The notes under the pieces: generated by a model
The model's input: only the letters and a program-made list of their open reading frames with translations
Database searches by the model: none
What the model was told of the DNA's origin: nothing
Shown: positions 8,809 through 15,626 of the stretch, one piece after another
How positions within the stretch are numbered: the stretch's first letter is position 1
Layout: the number at the start of each line of letters is the position of its first letter
Made by a program: the position numbers and the translations under genes
From: an uncultured Bacillota bacterium
Lineage (GTDB): Bacteria > Bacillota > Clostridia > Christensenellales > Borkfalkiaceae
Reading direction: 5' to 3'
Assembly: GCA_949287815.1 (NCBI GenBank)
Contig: CASEHS010000011.1
Span: 1 to 38,611 of the forward strand
Length of the DNA: 38,611 nt

Positions 8809-11025
8809 ATGGAATCTGTTTACATAAGAAGAATTGAGAATAAACTATATAAGGGAGATCGCGTTGTTAACTTCCGTCCGATCCTGGTTGCAGGGTTGTT
8901 TTTAGCGGCAGGTATCATACTTGAATTTTTCATCGGACTATATTCTCTCTATTTTAATTTTCTGTTTGGCGGTGTGGCCGCGTTAATTATTCTCATCAAG
9001 AAAGAAAAATGTTCTCCGAAAAGAATAATAGGTTTCACTGTAGCGTTTTGCCTGATGTTCAGTGTTGGCAGTATCTCTTTTGCATCTGCAAGATACTCCT
9101 ACGGTGAAGCAGAAAGTGTATCAGGCGTTTACTATATTACCGGTCAAGTAGATGAGGTTGTTGTTACATCCGGCGGCCTTAAACTAACAGTAGATAATTT
9201 GCATTTTTTGGGTGAAGACAGTTATTTTGATTCTTCATATCGGATCAATGTTTATGTTTACGGAAACACGGATTTCAAAGCGGGCATGAAAATCGGTTTC
9301 TTTTCAGAAATAAAAGTTTACGAATTCATGGAATACGGAGAAGTGAATGCTTATCCCATACTCGATTCGATAAAGTATTTTGCGTCTGTACAAGATTCCG
9401 AAATCGAGGTGTTCGGCGAAAATTTTGAGCTGTTTGGTTCAGTTCGCGAATATTTGAGGAAAATATTATTTAATGGCTTGGATAGTTCTACTGCTTCCAT
9501 TGCATATGCAATGCTTACGGGCGACAGCGGGTATATAGATGATGGTGTTCTTGAAAATTTCAGGTTTGGCGGTATAGCTCATATCTTTGCCGTATCGGGT
9601 TTACATATAGGAATTATTTATGGACTGTTATTTTCGCTGTTGAAAAGATTCAGAATACATTTTTTGATAAAACTGTTTCTGATTGGTGCGGTTCTTACAT
9701 TTTATGCGGGTGTTTGCGGATTTTCACCCTCTTCCGTACGTGCGCTTGCAATGTGTCTTGTTTTGGCATTTGCGAAATTGAGCGGTTTGAAATATGATCC
9801 GCTGAATTCCGTTTCGGCGGCATTTATTCTTGTGTTGCTCATCAATCCTGTATATTTGTTTTCGGTAGGATTTCGTTTGTCGGTAGCTGCCGCCGCCGGA
9901 ATTATTATTCTCGGAGGTACGCTTTCCCGTTTATTTAAAAGAATAAAAATTCCTGCAAAAATCGGATCCGGGATTTCAGTATGCTTGTCCGCACAACTTG
10001 CAACCTTTCCAGTGCTTATTGATTCTTTCGGATATGTTTCAGCACTTAGCATTGTTTTAAATCTTATTTTTGTACCTTTGATAAGTTCAGTTTTTACTGT
10101 TTTATTTTTGTTTAGTTTTATCAGTTGTCTTTTTCCTTTTATTGGAAACATTTTGCTTTATATCCCAGGCTTATTGCTCGAACTTACAGTTGTTCCGATC
10201 ATCGGAGTGAATTGGGGAACATTACTTATTTACGGATTTTCTTTCGGCGCCTGTATTGTACTTTGGTTTGTGGTTTTGTTTACGCTTTCAGATAAGGTTA
10301 ATTTACGCGTTATTCCTAAAATATCTCTCAATGCAATTTTTATCGCTGTTCTTTCGCTATGTATGGTTTTTGAAAACGTACTAATAGGTGCAGATACTAC
10401 GATTTCGGTGCGTTCGAGGTATGACACCGATCTGGTTATCATTCGTTCGGAAAAGAAAACGTATTGTGTAGTAACAGGTGAAATACAACCTGCTTATACT
10501 GAAAGATTTTTATTACAGGAAGGCGGTTTGAAAATCGATGTTGCGTTATTTGCTTGTGAAGCGGAGGAAGCAAATGTCGCAATACCTTTACTTTTAAAAT
10601 TTGCGGAAGTTTCAGCCGTTTATGTGCCTTTTGGCTTTGGACTTGGGGAATCTTTTCATAGCGTAAAAGTTGAAGAAAAAGCTGGAGCGTTTAAGCTCGG
10701 TTCAGCAACCGCCGAATTTGTTGGCGACGCGGCTCTCTTTTTAGAACTTGAAAACATCAAAGTTCTCATTGGCGGTATCGGTTTGCGAACTCTGGCTGCC
10801 TTTGGAGAATCTTTGCCTGATTGCGATCTTTTAATTTGCGATAAATATATGCAGAAGCTTTACGAAGCAACAACGCCGCAAAGTGAAGTGTACTTTGAGA
10901 AAACTGTGGGAAAATTGAATGTTTACGATTCGGGCGGCTTGCAAATAGGTCTGAAAAGTGATATAATCTCGATAAAAGGAAGGAGGGTGTCGGATGAAAT
11001 TCGTATTGTTCAGGAAAAGTCTTGA
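8809..11025 (+). CDS. comEC: ComEC/Rec2-family DNA uptake channel with degenerate metallo-beta-lactamase tail
   Basis: A polytopic membrane protein of 738 residues. An N-terminal pair of membrane helices (about 25-90) and a soluble OB-like domain (about 100-215) are followed by the Competence domain, with the hallmark FGGIAHIFAVSGLHIGI near 250-266, and about eight hydrophobic helices to residue 510. ComEC carries single-stranded DNA across the cytoplasmic membrane in natural transformation. The C-terminal part (about 530-738) has the layout of a metallo-beta-lactamase domain, but the zinc motif THPHADH is replaced by ACEAEEA (582-588), so nuclease activity is unlikely. The ATG at 8809 lacks a clear ribosome binding site, so the start is uncertain. 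The 3' end overlaps holA by 32 bases, a common comEC-holA arrangement. No other competence genes are visible, so uptake function is inferred from the family. Confidence 0.88.
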   Translation: MESVYIRRIENKLYKGDRVVNFRPILVAGLFLAAGIILEFFIGLYSLYFNFLFGGVAALIILIKKEKCSPKRIIGFTVAFCLMFSVGSISFASARYSYGEAESVSGVYYITGQVDEVVVTSGGLKLTVDNLHFLGEDSYFDSSYRINVYVYGNTDFKAGMKIGFFSEIKVYEFMEYGEVNAYPILDSIKYFASVQDSEIEVFGENFELFGSVREYLRKILFNGLDSSTASIAYAMLTGDSGYIDDGVLENFRFGGIAHIFAVSGLHIGIIYGLLFSLLKRFRIHFLIKLFLIGAVLTFYAGVCGFSPSSVRALAMCLVLAFAKLSGLKYDPLNSVSAAFILVLLINPVYLFSVGFRLSVAAAAGIIILGGTLSRLFKRIKIPAKIGSGISVCLSAQLATFPVLIDSFGYVSALSIVLNLIFVPLISSVFTVLFLFSFISCLFPFIGNILLYIPGLLLELTVVPIIGVNWGTLLIYGFSFGACIVLWFVVLFTLSDKVNLRVIPKISLNAIFIAVLSLCMVFENVLIGADTTISVRSRYDTDLVIIRSEKKTYCVVTGEIQPAYTERFLLQEGGLKIDVALFACEAEEANVAIPLLLKFAEVSAVYVPFGFGLGESFHSVKVEEKAGAFKLGSATAEFVGDAALFLELENIKVLIGGIGLRTLAAFGESLPDCDLLICDKYMQKLYEATTPQSEVYFEKTVGKLNVYDSGGLQIGLKSDIISIKGRRVSDEIRIVQEKS
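10939..10967 (+). promoter_or_regulatory. Internal promoter for holA within the end of comEC
   Basis: TTGCAA at 10939-10944 and TATAAT at 10962-10967 with a 17-base spacer, 26 bases before the holA start codon. The 15 bases 10953-10967 are identical to those of the giant helicase promoter (3004-3018). It would let holA be expressed independently of comEC. It lies in coding sequence, so part of the match could be chance, but the hexamers and spacing are near consensus. Confidence 0.65.
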
Positions 11026-11998
11026 AGAAGGTGCCGCACCCATATATCTTTTTGATGGAGAAGAGGTTTATTTCAAGGAACGCGGCGAACAGATGCTGAA
11101 AGACAAATTTGTGAGCGAACCGTCTTTGAACTTTTCTTCATTTGACGGATCGGCTGTAAAAGGCAGCGGTATTTCCGCTCTCATCGCAGCGGCTGAAAGT
11201 TTTCCGCTTCTGAGCGAGAAGAGACTTGTAAAAATAACAGATTTCTATCCGACTGAGAATGAATACGAAACCTATTTAAAAAAGTATTTTGAAAATCCGA
11301 TGCAAAGTACGATTCTTTTGATAGTGAATTCTTCTTCGCCAAAAGGAAAAACAGCCGACCTCAAAAAGAAACCGAATGTGACACATGTGGATTGTTCTAA
11401 GGCGGATGAAGAAACTATTCTCCGCTGGATCTTTACACAGTTCCGAAGGAACGGAACGGAGGCGGATACGGAGTGCTGTGAAAGGATTATGCGCTATTGT
11501 TTGGGGGATATGTCCAGAATAGCAGGTGAGACAGAAAAACTGTTGGCATATGTCGGTGCAGGCGGACAAATCACGTCGCAGGATGTGGACGAGGTCGTTT
11601 ACCGTGATACAGATTATAAGATTTACGAAATGACAAATGCGGTTTCTTCCGGTAACTATGGGAAATACGTATCGGTGATGAACGAGCTTTTGGATAAAGG
11701 ACTGGATGAAATGGGCGTTTTGACATCATTGTGTCTGTATTTCCGTTCGCTCTTTGAAATTGTCTCGCTCAATAAAAATGATGCGGAAACGGCAAGGTTA
11801 TTAGGAATGAAAGAATATGCAGTGAAGATGAGCAGACGTCAGGCTGAATCGTTTTCTTTGCTGCGTTTGAAAGAGTGTTATACTGCTGTTTGCTCTGCAC
11901 AGAACAGTGTAAGGTCGGGTGATATCAGTCCGCAGGGCGCTCTGTTAAAAGTAAATGCAAGTATATTTTTTGGCGGAAAAAGAAATATAATCGAATAG
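10994..11998 (+). CDS. holA: DNA polymerase III subunit delta
   Basis: A 334-residue HolA family protein, the clamp-loader subunit that opens the sliding clamp. The N terminus IYLFDGEEVYFKERGEQ is the degenerate P-loop region typical of delta, which lacks a working ATP site. The middle contains the RILRWIFTQF-like and YCLGDMSRIAGETEKLLAY segments characteristic of domain II. The C-terminal domain III (about 210-330) carries RQAESFSLLRLKECY. Length matches the family (about 330-345). The ATG is preceded by AGGAAGGAGG at good spacing and overlaps the end of comEC. A promoter match inside comEC gives it a possible independent transcript. Assignment is confident. Confidence 0.9.
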   Translation: MKFVLFRKSLEEGAAPIYLFDGEEVYFKERGEQMLKDKFVSEPSLNFSSFDGSAVKGSGISALIAAAESFPLLSEKRLVKITDFYPTENEYETYLKKYFENPMQSTILLIVNSSSPKGKTADLKKKPNVTHVDCSKADEETILRWIFTQFRRNGTEADTECCERIMRYCLGDMSRIAGETEKLLAYVGAGGQITSQDVDEVVYRDTDYKIYEMTNAVSSGNYGKYVSVMNELLDKGLDEMGVLTSLCLYFRSLFEIVSLNKNDAETARLLGMKEYAVKMSRRQAESFSLLRLKECYTAVCSAQNSVRSGDISPQGALLKVNASIFFGGKRNIIE

Positions 11999-12012
11999 TA
12001 TTGTGCTTTTGC

Positions 12013-12041
12013 TTTTCTTTTTTTTATATTTAATGTAAAAT
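12013..12041 (+). promoter_or_regulatory. Possible promoter of the cdaA operon
   Basis: The 100-base gap between holA and cdaA is very T-rich and holds TAAAAT at 12036-12041 in the context AATGTAAAAT, the same context as the SRP RNA promoter -10. The -35 at 17 bases upstream is only TTTTCT, so the match is weak. Confidence 0.35.
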
Positions 12042-12098
12042 AGTAAGGAAAATCATATCGTTTATCAAAGATTGGTTTTTTCAGTACGGAGTTTTATC

Positions 12099-12923
12099 AT
12101 GAAAGATGTTTTTGTAAGGATAGAGGAAGTGTTTAGAGAGTTTCAGCCGATCGGAGTGCTGGAAATCTTGCTTTTCGCTATTATTTTTTATTATCTTTTC
12201 AGGGTTCTTAAAACAAATAATGTAAAAGGGCTGATAGCTGTTTTCGTGGTATTTGTAATCGCGACGGGAGCGGTATACATAGGAAACCCTGCTCTTTCCG
12301 GTTATTCTTATCTGTTGTTCCCTTTTTTGTTTGTTGCGGGGCTTCTGATCGTTTTCAATGTAGAAGTCAAACGTGATATTCTGAATATTAACGCTCCGAA
12401 GTTTCATTCGGAAAAAACAAACCATCAGCAGGTGGTTTCCAAAGACGATGTGGAAAGATATATCAACGATATCATTAAAGCGTTACAGAATATGTCGAAA
12501 GATAACATAGGGGCGTTGATCATTCTTGCAAATGACAATTTGCCTGCTCAGGTTTTGGAAAGCGGTGTCATTCTTGATGCGGATATATCCGCACAGTTGA
12601 TTGAAGGGATATTTTTTCCGAAAGCGCCGCTACATGACGGAGCAATGGTGATCAATAATTATAAAATTCAGGCGGCAGGTTGTTTTCTTCCACTGACGCA
12701 GAACGTTAATATACCCAAAGAATTAGGTACAAGACATCGCGCAGGTATAGGCGTTACCGAAACTTCAAACGTAACGGCGCTCATTGTATCCGAGGAAACG
12801 GGCGTAATTACGATCGCTCAGCGTGGTAAGATATCAAGATATGCTGATTATGATGCGTTAAGGCATGCGCTTAACGAATATTATTGGAAGGATCTGAGCG
12901 CCGACGGGAGGAGAAAATTATGA
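12099..12923 (+). CDS. cdaA: Membrane-bound diadenylate cyclase (c-di-AMP synthase), CdaA type
   Basis: A 274-residue protein that condenses two ATP into cyclic di-AMP, the messenger controlling potassium and osmolyte transport and cell-wall homeostasis in Bacillota. Three membrane helices (about 18-36, 42-61 and 68-88) are followed by a DAC domain with the catalytic motifs PLHDGAMVI (D180-G181-A182) and TRHRAGIG (R212-H213-R214). The ATG at 12099 is chosen because GGAG lies at suitable spacing; an in-frame ATG at 12072 has no ribosome binding site. Its stop codon overlaps the next start in ATGA form. In most Firmicutes cdaA is followed by cdaR and glmM; here only a 37-codon membrane peptide follows and glmM is not adjacent. 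Confidence 0.92.
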   Translation: MKDVFVRIEEVFREFQPIGVLEILLFAIIFYYLFRVLKTNNVKGLIAVFVVFVIATGAVYIGNPALSGYSYLLFPFLFVAGLLIVFNVEVKRDILNINAPKFHSEKTNHQQVVSKDDVERYINDIIKALQNMSKDNIGALIILANDNLPAQVLESGVILDADISAQLIEGIFFPKAPLHDGAMVINNYKIQAAGCFLPLTQNVNIPKELGTRHRAGIGVTETSNVTALIVSEETGVITIAQRGKISRYADYDALRHALNEYYWKDLSADGRRKL

Positions 12924-13033
12924 GGGAAAGAAGTTTTTGGCGTAAATTAGCCGGGATTTTTATAGATAATGTACCGATCAAGCTGCTTGCGATCGCTATG
13001 GCTGTGGTCGTTTATGTGGTTGCAAACTTCTGA
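12920..13033 (+). CDS. Micro-CdaR: 37-residue single-span membrane peptide coupled to cdaA
   Basis: A small gene whose ATG overlaps the cdaA stop codon, with GGGAGGAG at ideal spacing. It encodes a basic N terminus (MRERSFWRKLAGIF) and one hydrophobic helix around IKLLAIAMAVVVYVVANF, then stops. This matches the N-terminal anchor of CdaR/YbbR proteins, the regulators that bind and inhibit CdaA at the membrane, but the extracytoplasmic YbbR repeats are missing. Reading on in the +1 frame meets TAG after seven codons, and in the -1 frame TAA after five, so there is no simple frameshift to restore a longer protein. Alternatives are a CdaR decayed to its anchor, or a selected mini-regulator that sits against the CdaA membrane domain. 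The CDS itself is well supported by ribosome binding site, position and peptide composition; function is inferred. Confidence 0.7.
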   Translation: MRERSFWRKLAGIFIDNVPIKLLAIAMAVVVYVVANF

Positions 13034-13076
13034 AAAAGCACAAATAAGAAAGTAGAAAAAGGCGGAATTACCGAAG

Positions 13077-14276
13077 ATGAAAAAGACCTGTGTAAGAGCG
13101 GCTGAAATTTTATTACCGAAAACGGAGGATTTGTATGCGTGGGCAGTGATTGCCTGTGACCAGCATACATCGGATTTCCGCTATTGGGAGGAACTTGAAA
13201 AACTGGTCGGGGATAAACCCTCAACATTGCGGCTTACTTTGCCGGAAATATTTTTGGATGAAGGCGAGAACAGAATATCTGAGATCGTTGCGACAATGCG
13301 CGAGTACAGTGAGCAAGGTGTTTTTTATAAAACAAAGCCCGGTTATGTCCTGGTAGAACGCGACACGCCTTATTCGCCGACTCGTTTCGGAATTGTCCTT
13401 GCGGTAGATTTGGAAGAATATTCCTACGAGATCGGAGCAAAAGCGCAGATCAAGGCGACAGAAGCAACGATCCTGGAAAGAATACCGCCTCGGCTTCGGA
13501 TCAGAAGGGGGGCAACCATAGAGTTTCCGCACGTTATGCTTTTATACAATGATGCAAAAGACGTTGTATTAAAAACATGGAAAGATAAAAGGGATTCTTT
13601 ATCAAAATTATACGACACAGATCTGAATATGGGAGGCGGACATATTCGCGGGTATTTTATACCGGAAAATTCGGATATTGAAAACGCGTTTGCTTCTATT
13701 GCCGATAAAGATGGAGTAATATTCATGGTCGGAGACGGAAACCATTCTTTGGCTACTGCTAAGGCTGCATGGGACGAGATAAAGGCAGGGCTGTCCGAAA
13801 GCGAAAGACAAACGCATCCCGCGAGATACGCCCTTTGTGAGGCTGTAAACGTCTATGACAGCGGAATTTCTTTTGAAGCGATACACAGGATAGTAAAAGG
13901 TGTAGATCCGAAATTATTTATGGAAGGCTTTACTCAAAAGGACAGGGGGGAAGCTTATTTAGTTTGCAACGGCGAAAAATACAAGTTTTCTTTAGGAGAA
14001 GATGTCGCTTCGGCTGTTGAATATACTGATGCGTATATTTCTTCGTTTATAGCGGAGCATGGAGGAAGTGCGGATTATATTCACGGAGAAGATGAGATCA
14101 TTCGTATAACGAAAGAAATGCAGGATAGTGTAGGTATCCTTCTTCCTAAAATGAAGAAAGAGGATCTTTTTGAAACGGTGAAAAGACATGGGTGTTTACC
14201 GAGAAAGACCTTTTCTATGGGGGAAAGTGCGGAGAAAAGATATTATATAGAAGGCAAGGAGATTGCGGTAAAATGA
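13077..14276 (+). CDS. DUF1015 family protein of unknown function
   Basis: A cytoplasmic protein of 399 residues in the DUF1015 family (PF06245). The family pattern is clear: ILLPKTEDLYAWAVIACDQHTS near the N terminus, then YWEELEKLVGDKPSTLRLTL, FGIVLAVDLEEY, FMVGDGNHSLATAKAAW near residues 218-234 (its most conserved segment, with a His in a GDGNHS loop) and DYIHGEDEI near the C terminus. The biochemical role is unknown. It starts 43 bases after the micro-CdaR stop, with only a weak ribosome binding site (GGCGGA), and overlaps the aspartokinase start in ATGA form, so the two are translationally coupled. That pairing hints at amino-acid metabolism, but this is inference. Confidence 0.8.
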   Translation: MKKTCVRAAEILLPKTEDLYAWAVIACDQHTSDFRYWEELEKLVGDKPSTLRLTLPEIFLDEGENRISEIVATMREYSEQGVFYKTKPGYVLVERDTPYSPTRFGIVLAVDLEEYSYEIGAKAQIKATEATILERIPPRLRIRRGATIEFPHVMLLYNDAKDVVLKTWKDKRDSLSKLYDTDLNMGGGHIRGYFIPENSDIENAFASIADKDGVIFMVGDGNHSLATAKAAWDEIKAGLSESERQTHPARYALCEAVNVYDSGISFEAIHRIVKGVDPKLFMEGFTQKDRGEAYLVCNGEKYKFSLGEDVASAVEYTDAYISSFIAEHGGSADYIHGEDEIIRITKEMQDSVGILLPKMKKEDLFETVKRHGCLPRKTFSMGESAEKRYYIEGKEIAVK

Positions 14277-15601
14277 GTACAGTCGTATGTAAATTTGGCG
14301 GAACGTCTTTAGCGGACGGAAATAATATAAAACGGGTAACGGATATTATTCTGGCAGATCCGTGTCGCAGGTATGCGGTGGTTTCTGCACCCGGTAAACG
14401 CTTTTCTTCGGATACAAAAGTTACGGATCTGTTGTATGCTTGTTATCAGGAAAGCACTGAAAAAGGGAATTGTTCGGAAACTTTTGCAAAAATAAGGCAG
14501 CGCTTCTTAACAATAGTAAAAGAACTCGGATTGGATTTCGATATGAATCCGATTCTTGATCAGACCGAGCGCGAAATTGAGGAAAAAAAGAGTGCTGATT
14601 TTACTGCGTCTCGCGGAGAATATCTGAATGCTCGCATTGTTGCGGCTAAGCTTGGCTGGACATTTATCGATGCGAAAGACATCATATTCTTTGATAAAAA
14701 CGGTGCGTTTGACGAGCAAAAGTCCTATCCTTTGATTGCAGAGCGTTTGCGGAAAGTCGGAAATGCTGTTATACCGGGATTTTATGGTACAGATGCAAAC
14801 GGAAACATTAAAACATTTTCTCGCGGCGGAAGCGATATCAGTGGTTCAATTATAGCGAGGGCGGTCAATGCGGAACTTTATGAGAACTGGACGGATGTGA
14901 GCGGCTTCCTTGCTTGTGATCCGAGGATCGTGGACAAGCCTGAAAAGATCGAAGTGATTTCTTTTAAGGAATTACGTGAACTTTCATACATGGGCGCGAA
15001 TGTTTTACATGCAGATGCTATTTTCCCTGTACGTAAAGGGGATATACCTATCAAAATAAAAAATACTTTCCGCCCCGAAGATGTAGGTACTCTTATACTT
15101 CCTTCTAAAAAATATACTCCGCAAGGCAATTTGGTAACGGGTATAGCAGGTAAAAAGGATTTTACTGTAATTTTCCTTGAAAAGTCTATGATGAATTCCG
15201 AAATCGGTTTTGCGCGCAAAGCACTTTCAGTTCTGGAAGAAGAAGGGGTTTGTTTTGAGCATATGCCGTCAGGAATCGATACTTTGTCTTTGGTGATTAA
15301 GAGTAAATTCCTCAAAGACGGCGTGCTTGATCGCATCATAACAAAAATAAAAGAACAGTTGGCTCCGGATTATGTGAGGGTGCTTGAAAATATTGCGCTT
15401 GTGGCGACAGTCGGACATGGTATGGCGAATAGCGTGGGAACATCTGCACGTCTTTTCTCTGCTCTCAGTGAGGCAGGTATAAATGTCAGAATGATCGATC
15501 AGGGGTCAAGTGAGTTAAATATCATTGTCGGAATCGATAACGATGATTATGAAAAGTGTGTACGTGCCGTATATTATGAGTTTTTCTGTGCAAACAAATA
15601 A
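14273..15601 (+). CDS. lysC: Aspartate kinase (monofunctional, with C-terminal ACT domains)
   Basis: A 442-residue enzyme that phosphorylates aspartate, the first step toward lysine, threonine, methionine and diaminopimelate for the cell wall. The kinase domain opens with VVCKFGGTSLADGNNIKRV, followed by AVVSAPGKR, FTASRGEYLNA (substrate binding), TFSRGGSDISGSIIA and NVLHADAIFPVRKGDIPI. Two ACT domains occupy about 300-442, the second holding VGTSARLFSALSEAGINVRMI and ELNIIVGI, and are the likely site of feedback inhibition by an end product. Which amino acid acts cannot be told, so the gene name is provisional. The ATG at 14273 overlaps the DUF1015 stop and has AGGAG upstream; an in-frame ATG at 14192 would overlap the previous gene by 85 bases and is unlikely. 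Confidence 0.9.
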   Translation: MSTVVCKFGGTSLADGNNIKRVTDIILADPCRRYAVVSAPGKRFSSDTKVTDLLYACYQESTEKGNCSETFAKIRQRFLTIVKELGLDFDMNPILDQTEREIEEKKSADFTASRGEYLNARIVAAKLGWTFIDAKDIIFFDKNGAFDEQKSYPLIAERLRKVGNAVIPGFYGTDANGNIKTFSRGGSDISGSIIARAVNAELYENWTDVSGFLACDPRIVDKPEKIEVISFKELRELSYMGANVLHADAIFPVRKGDIPIKIKNTFRPEDVGTLILPSKKYTPQGNLVTGIAGKKDFTVIFLEKSMMNSEIGFARKALSVLEEEGVCFEHMPSGIDTLSLVIKSKFLKDGVLDRIITKIKEQLAPDYVRVLENIALVATVGHGMANSVGTSARLFSALSEAGINVRMIDQGSSELNIIVGIDNDDYEKCVRAVYYEFFCANK

Positions 15602-15626
15602 AGTTAAGAATTTTTAAGGGTGAAAC

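Noticed and set aside
9702-10151. A 149-codon open frame on the - strand inside comEC
   Set aside because: It is a shadow of hydrophobic codons of the comEC membrane region with no recognisable protein features.
13031-13076. Possible programmed frameshift joining the 37-codon peptide to a longer CdaR
   Set aside because: The +1 frame reaches TAG and the -1 frame TAA within a few codons, and the zero frame after the stop shows no YbbR-like sequence.
14192-14272. An 81-base N-terminal extension of aspartokinase
   Set aside because: It overlaps the DUF1015 gene and precedes the conserved VVCKFGGTS start; the ATGA overlap at 14273 is the natural start.
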